NCBI GenBank assembly: GCA_009778945.1
Contig: WRFF01000125.1
Coordinates: 1-5,174, forward strand
From: Clostridiales bacterium
Lineage (GTDB): Bacteria; Bacillota; Clostridia; Peptostreptococcales; Anaerovoracaceae
DNA length: 5,174 nucleotides
Direction of reading: 5' to 3'
Part shown: one piece after another, positions 1-5,115 of the stretch
How the letters are laid out: every line of letters begins with the position of its first letter
Numbering within the stretch: the stretch's first letter is position 1
Program-made: the position numbers and the translations under genes
The notes under the pieces: generated by a model
The model's database searches: none
Told to the model about the DNA's origin: nothing
Seen by the model: the letters and a program-made list of their open reading frames with translations, nothing else

Positions 1-175
1 ACACCGAATTTCACGCTCCATAGTGACAAAATCCCATAACTGTTGCGATCAGAGCATGGCAAATTGTCACTAAACACCGAATTTCACGCTCCATAGTGAC
101 AAAATCCCATAATTGTTGCGATCAGAGCATGGCAAATTGTCACTAAACACCGAATTTCACGCTCCATAGTGACAA
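1..175. repeat. 73-bp tandem repeat array, two full copies plus a partial third
   Basis: Copies run 1-73 and 74-146 and differ at one base (C40 versus T113). A third copy starts at 147 and matches for 29 bases, to 175, before diverging. Each unit contains TAGTGACAA near its start (21-29, 94-102, 167-175) and the reverse complement TTGTCACTA at its end (64-72, 137-145), so direct and inverted repeats are interlaced. The unit length is not a multiple of three and the reading frames across it do not look like a protein. The stretch between the shared 29-base segments is identical in both full copies, so this is not a CRISPR array. The window starts exactly at a unit boundary, so further copies may lie to the left. 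The function is unknown; clustered protein-binding sites or a non-coding repeat element are both possible. Confidence 0.95.
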
Positions 176-179
176 TTTG
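133..179. repeat. 13-bp perfect inverted repeat at the right end of the array
   Basis: The arm at 133-145 (CAAATTGTCACTA) is perfectly complementary to 167-179 (TAGTGACAATTTG), with 21 bases between them. This is longer than the 9-bp arms found inside the repeat units, because the sequence after the third TAGTGACAA diverges in a way that extends the pairing. No T-run follows on either strand, so it is a poor intrinsic terminator. It could be an operator, an element end, or a structured RNA segment. Confidence 0.7.
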
Positions 180-194
180 GCATTCAATGTAGAT

Positions 195-200
195 TATACT
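195..200 (+). promoter_or_regulatory. Candidate -10 box for the small hydrophobic ORF
   Basis: TATACT lies 51 bases before the ATG of the small ORF at 252. No good -35 sits at 16-18 bp. GTGACA at 169-174 resembles TTGACA but is 20 bp away, and TTGGCA at 177-182 is only 12 bp away. A start near 207 would give a leader of about 45 nt. The GTGACA belongs to the third repeat copy, so the array may contribute to this promoter. This is inferred from sequence resemblance only. Confidence 0.35.
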
Positions 201-251
201 GGTTTTGAGGTTACCGTGGCGGGTGCTTCCGGAAACAGAAGGGAGTGAGCC

Positions 252-341
252 ATGGCAACAATAAACATAACGCTTGACGTTATCGCTTTGTTGATATTTA
301 TGTGTTGCTTCGTAGCCACAAAACAAAGTGGCACCGCCTAA
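252..341 (+). CDS. Small hydrophobic peptide, candidate type I toxin-like protein
   Basis: This is a 29-residue ORF starting with ATG at 252. GGGAG at 241-245 is placed 6 bases upstream, which is good Shine-Dalgarno spacing. The peptide begins MATINITLDVIALLIF, has one predicted membrane segment over about residues 5-22, and ends in a short polar tail (ATKQSGTA). Its TAA stop lies inside the loop of a strong hairpin (330-353), so message and terminator are compactly joined. Very short single-span peptides with a terminator at the stop codon are typical of the Firmicutes holin-like/TxpA/BsrG type I toxins. I do not recognise a specific family match, so this assignment rests on length, hydrophobicity and layout. 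It could also be an untranslated part of a small RNA. Confidence 0.45.
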   Translation: MATINITLDVIALLIFMCCFVATKQSGTA

Positions 342-353
342 AAAAGCGGTGCC
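330..353. terminator. Strong hairpin, probable bidirectional terminator
   Basis: GGCACCGC (330-337) pairs perfectly with GCGGTGCC (346-353) around an 8-base A-rich loop that contains the stop codon of the small ORF. On the plus strand it is followed only by TTCATCG, a weak tail. On the minus strand the loop is T-rich and the hairpin is followed by ACTTTGTTTT, a better tail. It could therefore end the small-ORF transcript and also a convergent transcript coming from about position 414. A second small hairpin, ACGAT-agta-ATCGT (363-376), follows on the plus strand and leads into TTTCTG. Confidence 0.55.
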
Positions 354-420
354 TTCATCGTCACGATAGTAATCGTTTCTGTGAAGTGTTCGCCGGCTGA
401 AACGGCAACCTCACAATTTC

Positions 421-429
421 ATTATAGCA
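421..429 (-). promoter_or_regulatory. Candidate extended -10 promoter facing the small ORF
   Basis: On the minus strand the sequence reads TGCTATAAT, a perfect extended -10 element (TG-N-TATAAT). There is no recognisable -35, which an extended -10 can tolerate. Transcription would start near 414, run leftward, and reach the 330-353 hairpin after about 60 nt. The resulting RNA of roughly 95 nt would be complementary to the 3' end of the small-ORF message. It lies just downstream of ilvD, so it may instead be a chance AT-rich match in the ilvD 3' region. Confidence 0.4.
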
Positions 430-436
430 AATATTC

Positions 437-451
437 TCCCTGTTGCAGGGA
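437..451 (-). terminator. Small hairpin after ilvD, weak terminator candidate
   Basis: TCCCTG (437-442) pairs with CAGGGA (446-451) around a 3-base loop, starting 10 bases past the ilvD stop codon. On the minus strand it is followed by GAATATTTG rather than a clean U-tract, so termination here would be weak. The 330-353 hairpin further along may be the effective end of the ilvD transcript. Confidence 0.3.
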
Positions 452-461
452 CTATTTTCAC

Positions 462-2120
462 CTATTCCAGCACGGCGCCGGTGTTGGCCGAGGTCACGAG
501 CCTGGCGTAGCGGGCGAGATAGCCGGTCTTGACGCGCGGCTCCGGGTGCGTGAGCGCCGCCTTGCGCGCCTCGAGCTCTTCGTCCGGAACGCGCATGGAG
601 AGGGTGCGGCCCGGGATGTCGATATCGATGATGTCCCCGGTCCGCACGAGCGCGATCGGGCCGTCGGCAAGCGCCTCCGGGCTGATGTGGCCGATGGACG
701 CGCCGCGCGAGGCGCCGGAAAAACGCCCGTCCGTGAGCAGCGCGACGTCCTTGTCGAGCCCCATGCCGGCGATGGTGGACGTGGGCCCGAGCATCTCGCG
801 CATCCCGGGGCCGCCTTTGGGGCCCTCGTAGCGGATTACGACGACGTCGCCCGCCTTGATCTGTCTGCCGTTGATGGCCTCCGTCGCCTCGTCCTCCGAA
901 TTGAAGACAACGGCGGGGCCCGAATGCTGCAGCATCTCGGGCGCGACGGCGGACTCCTTCACCACGGCGCCGCCGGGCGCGAGGTTCCCGTAAAGGATCG
1001 CAAGGCCGCCCTGGTCGTGGTACGGCGCGTCGATCGGTTTGATGACGTTCCGGTCCCTGACAGGGCAGGGCGCGATATTTTCGCCGATGGTGAAGCCGGT
1101 GACCGTCGGGATATCCCTGATAATGAGATCCCGTTTTGTGAGCTCGTTCATAAGCGCCGGGATGCCGCCCGCGCGGTGCAGGTCTTCCATATGGTGGACG
1201 CCGCTCGGGCTGAGTTTCGCGAGGTACGGCGTGCGGCGGCTGGCCTTGTCGAAATCCGTGAGGGCGAGCGTGATCCCCGCCTCATGCGCGATGGCGGGCA
1301 GGTGCAGCGCCGTGTTTGTGGAACCGGCCATGGCCATGTCGACGACCATCGCGTTCTCGAAAGCGTCTCGCGTCATAATGTCGCGCGGCCGTATATCTTT
1401 TGCGAGCAGTTCCATGATCTTTATGCCCGCCGTTTTCGCCATGCGGATGCGTTCGCCGCTGTCGCAGAGCGCGGTCCCGTTGTACGGCAGCCCCATTCCC
1501 AGCGCCTCGGTCAGGCAGTTCATGGAATTCGCCGTAAAGAGCCCGGAGCAGCAGCCGCAGCCCGGGCAGGCGTTTATCGCGGTATTCTCAAGCTCCTCTT
1601 CCGTCGCATTGCCGCCGTGGAACTGTCCGACTTTCTCCATAATCGAGCTGAAATCGAGCGCCTCCCCTTCGGAATAACCGGCGCGCATCGGGCCGCCGCT
1701 GATGAAGATCGTGGGGAGGTTCAGGCGCGCGGCCGCCATAAGCATCCCGGGCACCGTCTTGTCGCAGTTTGGGATGAGCACGAGCGCGTCGAATTGGTGC
1801 GCGAGCGCCATCGCTTCGATGCTGTCGCAGATCAGCTCGCGGCTTGCGAGCGGGTATTTCATGCCCTCGTGCCCCATCGCGATGCCGTCGCAGATCGCGA
1901 TGGCCGGAAATTCGATCGGGGTGCCGCCGCTCATCAGGACACCGTCGCGTACCGCCTTCGCGACGCGGTCCAGCAGCATATGCCCCGGCACGACGTCGTT
2001 CTGCGAGTTGACCACGCCGATAAGCGGTCGGTCGATCTCCTCGCGCGTATAGCCCATCCCGTAGAACAGGGCCCTCGTGGAAGCGCCGCTGGCGCCTTTC
2101 TTTGCAATGTCAGATTTCAT
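462..2120 (-). CDS. ilvD: Dihydroxy-acid dehydratase
   Basis: The product is 552 aa, of the IlvD/Edd family. It dehydrates 2,3-dihydroxy-isovalerate and 2,3-dihydroxy-3-methylvalerate to the 2-keto acids that lead to valine, leucine, isoleucine and pantothenate, in the cytoplasm. Visible signatures are ICDGIAMGH (D78), PNCDKTVPGM (C119, D120, and K121, the lysine carbamylated in the family), CPGCGCCSGLFTANSMNCL (C185-C202, with C191 at the cluster-ligand position), YEGPKGGPGMREM (E442) and DGRFSGASRG (S471 at the proposed catalytic-base position). The N-terminal NDVVPGH has no cysteine where the plant and mycobacterial [2Fe-2S] enzymes have one. In this it resembles E. coli IlvD, which suggests an oxygen-sensitive [4Fe-4S] enzyme. 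It is about 60 residues shorter than E. coli IlvD, as is usual for the short bacterial/archaeal form. The ATG at 2120 follows AAAGGA (2131-2136) at 10-bp spacing. The gene appears intact. Confidence 0.97.
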   Translation of the reverse strand: MKSDIAKKGASGASTRALFYGMGYTREEIDRPLIGVVNSQNDVVPGHMLLDRVAKAVRDGVLMSGGTPIEFPAIAICDGIAMGHEGMKYPLASRELICDSIEAMALAHQFDALVLIPNCDKTVPGMLMAAARLNLPTIFISGGPMRAGYSEGEALDFSSIMEKVGQFHGGNATEEELENTAINACPGCGCCSGLFTANSMNCLTEALGMGLPYNGTALCDSGERIRMAKTAGIKIMELLAKDIRPRDIMTRDAFENAMVVDMAMAGSTNTALHLPAIAHEAGITLALTDFDKASRRTPYLAKLSPSGVHHMEDLHRAGGIPALMNELTKRDLIIRDIPTVTGFTIGENIAPCPVRDRNVIKPIDAPYHDQGGLAILYGNLAPGGAVVKESAVAPEMLQHSGPAVVFNSEDEATEAINGRQIKAGDVVVIRYEGPKGGPGMREMLGPTSTIAGMGLDKDVALLTDGRFSGASRGASIGHISPEALADGPIALVRTGDIIDIDIPGRTLSMRVPDEELEARKAALTHPEPRVKTGYLARYARLVTSANTGAVLE

Positions 2121-2160
2121 TTCGACTCATTCCTTTCTGCCTGTGATAACTGCCATAACT

Positions 2161-2166
2161 ATTATA
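2161..2166 (-). promoter_or_regulatory. Candidate -10 box for ilvD
   Basis: The minus strand carries a perfect TATAAT here, 40 bases upstream of the ilvD ATG. The best -35-like hexamer, TTGACC at 2190-2195, is 23 bp away and so too far. An overlapping alternative pairs AATAAT (2171-2176) with the same TTGACC at 13 bp, which is too close. A start near 2154 would leave a leader of about 34 nt, too short for a T-box or attenuator. Confidence 0.4.
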
Positions 2167-2225
2167 TAGGATTATTCCGGTTCATACATGGTCAAAGAAG
2201 ACGGGTTTTATCCACTAAAAGATTG

Positions 2226-2278
2226 GCCACGAGAACCGTCCCCTTTTGGCACGCCACGAGAACCGTCCCCTTTTGGCA
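2226..2278. repeat. Pair of 26-bp GTCCCC direct repeats (REP-like)
   Basis: Two identical 26-bp copies lie at 2226-2251 and 2253-2278, separated by one base. On the plus strand each reads GCCACGAGAACCGTCCCC followed by TTTTGGCA. Each unit starts with GCCA and closes with TGGC, so its ends are complementary, and the junction forms TGGC-ac-GCCA. The pair begins directly after the nnrD stop codon (2280-2282) and sits upstream of the ilvD promoter candidate. From memory, similar GAACCGTCCCC-containing repeats are scattered between genes in Firmicutes and are linked with REP-associated Y1 transposases. No transposase is present in this window, so that link is inference. Confidence 0.85.
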
Positions 2279-2279
2279 G

Positions 2280-3188
2280 TCATTCCGCCAGTTGTCTCAG
2301 AGCCAGGGCGACGCCGCGCGGCAGATCGCCCGCCGTGAGGCCGCGTTCGCCGAGTTCCGCCGCCATGAGGTCGCCCGCGAGCCCGTGGATATAGACACCG
2401 GCGGCGGCGGCCGTCCGCGGGGGGAAGCCCTGTCCGAGCAGCGAGGCGATCACGCCTGTCAGCACGTCGCCGCTGCCGCCTGTCGCCATGCCGGGATTGC
2501 CCGTCGTGTTGACCCGCATGCGCAAGGGGAACAGTTCCTCGTCCGTGCCATCCGGATCACCCGCAGAGGCCACAAGCGTCCCCGCTCCTTTCAGCACGAT
2601 CTGCGCGCCCCGGTATTTGCGCGCCAGCGCCAGCGCCGCCGCTTCACGGCCCGCCTGCACGTCTTCCGCGGAACTCCCGCCGCCCAGCAGCCGCGCGGCT
2701 TCGCCCGCGTGCGGCGTGAGAATCACGTTTCCCCGCAGTTCCACATCCGCGCCTCCGGGCATCAATGCTACACAGTTCAGCCCGTCCGCATCCAGCGCGA
2801 GCGGCGCCTCGCAGACCTCCAGCACATGCGCCGTAAGCGCCCGCGCGTCCTCGTCTGTCCCGATCCCCGGGCCGAACGCGACCGCATCGTAACGCAAAAG
2901 GGCTTCGCGGGACAGCGCGCCCGAAAGGGAACGCGAGACACAGGTTGCTTCCGGTACGGCGCCTTGCAGGATCGGAAAGAGCGCTTCGTCCGCCGAGACC
3001 GTCACAAGCCCGCTGCCGCAGCGCAGCGCGGCGCGCGCGCAGAGAATCGCCGCTCCCGCCATGCCGGCGCTGCCCGCGATAACGAGCACGCGGCCAAAGT
3101 CGCCTTTGTGTGCGTCCCGTCCGCGCGGTTTCCGGAACAGCGCGCGCATTTCGTTATAGGTGATTTCGGAAATTTCCTGCCTGTTCAT
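2280..3188 (-). CDS. nnrD: ADP-dependent NAD(P)H-hydrate dehydratase
   Basis: The product is 302 aa, of the ribokinase-like YjeF C-terminal/CARKD family. It repairs hydrated NADH and NADPH by nucleotide-driven dehydration in the cytoplasm; bacterial members usually use ADP. Motifs in order are GRVLVIAGSAGMAGA (from residue 32), GPGIGTDEDA (106-115), LDADGLN (132-138), LTPHAGEAARLLG (157-169), VLKGAGT (198-204) and the NTTGNPGMATGGSGD signature (227-241), whose GSGD supplies the catalytic aspartate D241. The C-terminus GLTAGDLPRGVALAL is also typical. No NnrE epimerase domain is fused, so the gene encodes the stand-alone dehydratase, somewhat longer than B. subtilis YxkO. ATG 3188 is chosen because homology begins close to it and the frame upstream runs through mgtE. 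GGAGG at 3204-3208 is 15 bases away, a long spacing, but there is no in-frame alternative start in between. The gene lies 32 bp after mgtE, probably in the same transcript. Confidence 0.93.
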   Translation of the reverse strand: MNRQEISEITYNEMRALFRKPRGRDAHKGDFGRVLVIAGSAGMAGAAILCARAALRCGSGLVTVSADEALFPILQGAVPEATCVSRSLSGALSREALLRYDAVAFGPGIGTDEDARALTAHVLEVCEAPLALDADGLNCVALMPGGADVELRGNVILTPHAGEAARLLGGGSSAEDVQAGREAAALALARKYRGAQIVLKGAGTLVASAGDPDGTDEELFPLRMRVNTTGNPGMATGGSGDVLTGVIASLLGQGFPPRTAAAAGVYIHGLAGDLMAAELGERGLTAGDLPRGVALALRQLAE

Positions 3189-3220
3189 TGTGAAAAACCC
3201 ATTCCTCCGCCAGCGCTTCT

Positions 3221-4615
3221 TCAGATATGGAATATGATGGACGCCAGCGTGAAATACGTAAAGCACGCGAACGTATCCGTCAGCGACGAAATGAACGGCG
3301 CGGCCATCAGCGCGGGATCGATGCCGACCTTTTTCGCAGCCAGCGGCAGCAGGCCGCCGAGGCATTTCGCGATGACGATGATGATCAACTGCGCGCCGCA
3401 CGCGGTGAGCGCGATGGCGAGCGGCTGCTGGTCCAGGAAGATAATTTTGCACAAATTGACAACGGAGAGGCATGCGGCGACGATGAAACCGATCCGGAAT
3501 TCGCGCCAAAGGACGCGCGGCGCGTCCTTCAGTTCGATTTCCCCGACCGCGAGGCCGCGTATGACGAGCGTGGAGGCCTGAGAGCCGGAGTTCCCGCCCG
3601 TCCCCATCAGGAGGGGAAGGTAGATCGCGAGGCTCGTCACCTTCGCGAGCGTCGTTTCAAAATGCGCGATCACGAGGCCCGTGAACATGGCGGAGACCAT
3701 GAGCAGGATCAGCCACGGCAGTCTGCTGCGCACCTGATGCATGATGCTGCTGTCGAAATATTCCTTATCGCTGCGGTCGATGACGCCGACCATGCGTTCG
3801 ATATCTTCGGTCGTCTCTTCTTCGACAACGCGCAGGATATCGTCCATCGTGATGATCCCGACAAGCCGCTTTTCGTTGTCCACCACCGGCATCGCCAGAA
3901 AGCCGTATTTCCGGAACATGTCCGAGACGCCTTCCCGGTCGTCAAAGACATTCACAAAGACGATATCGTCCGCCATCAGTTCGGCTATCGGCGTATCTTC
4001 CCCGCGCGTAACCAGGCTGCGCAGCGAGACGATGCCGATCAGGCGCCGGCCTTTGTCTTTCACATAACAGGTGTAGATTGTTTCCTTATCCATGCCGACC
4101 CGCTTGATATACGCAAGCGCGTCGCCGACCGTCCACTCCTGCTGCAGGGAGATATAATCGGGCGTCATCAGGGAACCCGCGCTGTCGTCCGGATAGTTCA
4201 AAAATGTGTTGATGAGTTTGCGCTCTTCCTTCGTGGCTTTTTCGAGGATTTTGTCCACGATATTTGCGGGCAGTTCCTCAAGCGCGTCAATCATATCGTC
4301 GAAGTCCATTTCGTCGATGATGGTCTTGATCTCGTGATCCGTAATGCGCTCGATGATGGCGGTCTGGTCGGCGGACGAAAGCCGGGAAAATACTTCGGCG
4401 GCCTCGTCTTTGGGCAGCATCCGGAAGAGGATTATGGCCATCTCGATGCCGACCTCGTCCTCCGCGTCGCTGATGACTTCCGCAATGTCCGCTTCATTCA
4501 GCGCCATAAGTTCCTGACGCGCGGAAATATACTTCTTCGCGTCGAGAAGCTGCATAATTCTGTCCTTTATTTCCTCAAACGAGGGCTCTTCGTAAGTCTT
4601 TTCCTGATCGGACAT
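3221..4615 (-). CDS. mgtE: Magnesium transporter MgtE
   Basis: The product is 464 aa and complete. It is a dimeric inner-membrane Mg2+ channel gated by cytosolic Mg2+. Residues about 20-140 form the acidic superhelical MgtE N domain, rich in Asp/Glu. Two CBS domains follow, at about 149-205 (LMTPDYISL to IGIVSLRSLV) and 213-269 (ELMADDIVFV to VGIITMDDILRVV). A plug-type linker leads into five membrane helices from about residue 299 to the end. The pore signature PLLMGTGGNSGSQ is at 334-346. D447 in FISSLTDTF is 17 residues from the C-terminus and matches the pore aspartate D432 of Thermus MgtE by position. ATG 4615 is preferred because GAGGAAGG (4618-4625) precedes it. An in-frame ATG at 4705 would add 30 residues translated from the promoter and leader region and lacks family similarity. 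nnrD follows 32 bp downstream. Confidence 0.97.
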   Translation of the reverse strand: MSDQEKTYEEPSFEEIKDRIMQLLDAKKYISARQELMALNEADIAEVISDAEDEVGIEMAIILFRMLPKDEAAEVFSRLSSADQTAIIERITDHEIKTIIDEMDFDDMIDALEELPANIVDKILEKATKEERKLINTFLNYPDDSAGSLMTPDYISLQQEWTVGDALAYIKRVGMDKETIYTCYVKDKGRRLIGIVSLRSLVTRGEDTPIAELMADDIVFVNVFDDREGVSDMFRKYGFLAMPVVDNEKRLVGIITMDDILRVVEEETTEDIERMVGVIDRSDKEYFDSSIMHQVRSRLPWLILLMVSAMFTGLVIAHFETTLAKVTSLAIYLPLLMGTGGNSGSQASTLVIRGLAVGEIELKDAPRVLWREFRIGFIVAACLSVVNLCKIIFLDQQPLAIALTACGAQLIIIVIAKCLGGLLPLAAKKVGIDPALMAAPFISSLTDTFACFTYFTLASIIFHI

Positions 4616-4636
4616 CGCCTTCCTCGTAGGATTATC

Positions 4637-4655
4637 CCGCCGGACATACAGGCGG
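4637..4655 (-). promoter_or_regulatory. Leader hairpin upstream of mgtE
   Basis: CCGCC (4637-4641) and GGCGG (4651-4655) pair perfectly around a 9-base loop, ending about 11 bases before the mgtE Shine-Dalgarno site. There is no U-tract, so it is not a terminator. It could affect translation or RNA stability, or be incidental. It is far too small to be an M-box (ykoK) Mg2+ riboswitch. Confidence 0.4.
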
Positions 4656-4675
4656 AATAGCCGAAATAATAAATT

Positions 4676-4705
4676 AGTATACCGTTTTTGAATCCGACTC
4701 CGCAA
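4676..4705 (-). promoter_or_regulatory. Candidate mgtE-nnrD promoter
   Basis: On the minus strand TATACT (4676-4681) is preceded by TTGCGG (4700-4705) at 18-bp spacing. The -10 is good; the -35 matches TTGACA only in its first three bases. A start near 4669 gives a leader of about 54 nt to the mgtE ATG. Confidence 0.45.
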
Positions 4706-4915
4706 CGATTTGCGGCAGCTGTCTTTTGCGGGCAGCCAAATAATGTTATTGTCCGCACTTATTTACGGAGAGGAATAAGCTTTGACAGAAATACAACACA
4801 TTTGCAGCACAAAATGGCGGTTGAGGGCATATTTCCTCTCAAACATTGCCTTTTCGCCTCATTTTTCTGCGTTTTTAGCAAAAAAAATACCCATAACCGT
4901 CATTTTGTACTATAA

Positions 4916-5060
4916 AACACTATATTTCCTGTATCTGGATTGGATGAAAATGCCGGTATCATCTGTACGGTTAGGGAAGTGCTGAGAATTTGAGGGAAAT
5001 AACATCGCAGAGGTGCGCCAGAGATTTAAGCAGTGCTTCCTTGAAATGCGTAGGGTGTGA
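4916..5060 (+). pseudogene. Possible frameshifted coding relic, unidentified
   Basis: One frame from 4916 to 4990 reads into LDENAGIICTVREVLRI and then hits TGA at 4991. Skipping one T (AATTTGAG read as AATTGAG) joins it at 4992 to a second open frame that reads EGNNIAEVRQRFKQCFLEM and stops at TGA 5058. The joined product, about 48 residues, has a protein-like helical and charged composition, and its codon choice is less AT-rich than the sequence before it. There is no start codon or ribosome site at the left, so it would be the 3' end of a decayed gene. I do not recognise the family. It could be chance, given the short length. Confidence 0.3.
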
Positions 5061-5075
5061 ACTGTAATCAAATAA

Positions 5076-5094
5076 TGTTACGATAGGATATGAT
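5076..5094 (+). promoter_or_regulatory. Candidate -10 elements for the right-edge gene
   Basis: Two overlapping possibilities precede the gene at 5116: TGTTACGAT (5076-5084), an extended -10 form, and TATGAT (5089-5094). Neither has a good -35. TATGAT would place the start around 5101, leaving a leader only about 15 nt long that still includes the Shine-Dalgarno site. The extended -10 would give about 25 nt. Confidence 0.3.
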
Positions 5095-5115
5095 AAAAAT
5101 AGTAATGGAGGAGAT

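Larger units (their letters stand above)
4706..5115. other. Intergenic stretch between divergent mgtE and the right-edge gene
   Basis: This is about 410 bp of mostly AT-rich sequence with no convincing intact gene. It contains a 7-bp stem with one G-U pair (TTGAGGG 4821-4827 with CTCTCAA 4836-4842) followed at a distance by T-rich sequence, an eight-A run near 4880, the possible coding relic at 4916-5060, and a short palindrome AAGCA-g-TGCTT at 5028-5038. A plus-strand ORF from TTG 4782 to 4985 has a passable GGAGAGG (4767-4773), but its product does not look like a real protein and it overlaps the relic. Confidence 0.6.

Noticed and set aside
1..175. CRISPR array
   Set aside because: The would-be spacers are the same in both full copies apart from at most one base, so this is simple tandem duplication.
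84..326. Minus-strand 80-codon ORF across the repeat array and small-ORF locus
   Set aside because: It has no ribosome site, runs through non-coding repeats whose period shifts the frame, and opposes the better-supported small ORF.
3189..3509. N-terminal extension of NnrD to position 3509
   Set aside because: The extension lies out of frame within mgtE and has no similarity to the family; homology starts just after ATG 3188.
381..3581. Very long plus-strand open frame (over 1000 codons) antisense to ilvD, nnrD and part of mgtE
   Set aside because: It is Arg/Ala/His-rich, has no recognisable domain and no ribosome site, and is explained by the GC-rich codon use of the real minus-strand genes.
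3227..4660. Plus-strand open frame of 477 codons opposite mgtE
   Set aside because: It lies antisense to the strongly supported mgtE and reads as charged low-quality sequence rich in Arg, Asp and His, so it is a shadow frame.
4616..4705. N-terminal extension of MgtE to ATG 4705
   Set aside because: The added 30 residues are translated from the promoter and leader region, and the downstream ATG at 4615 has a close AGGAAGG site and the usual family N-terminus.
4782..4985. Plus-strand 67-codon ORF starting with TTG after GGAGAGG
   Set aside because: A weak start codon, AT-driven composition, no recognisable features, and overlap with the possible relic make it unlikely, though the ribosome site keeps it from being excluded.
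5050..5066. T-box-like segment (TAGGGTGTGAACTG) before the right-edge gene
   Set aside because: It only loosely resembles AGGGTGGAACCGCG, lacks the core bases, and has no specifier or antiterminator structure nearby.
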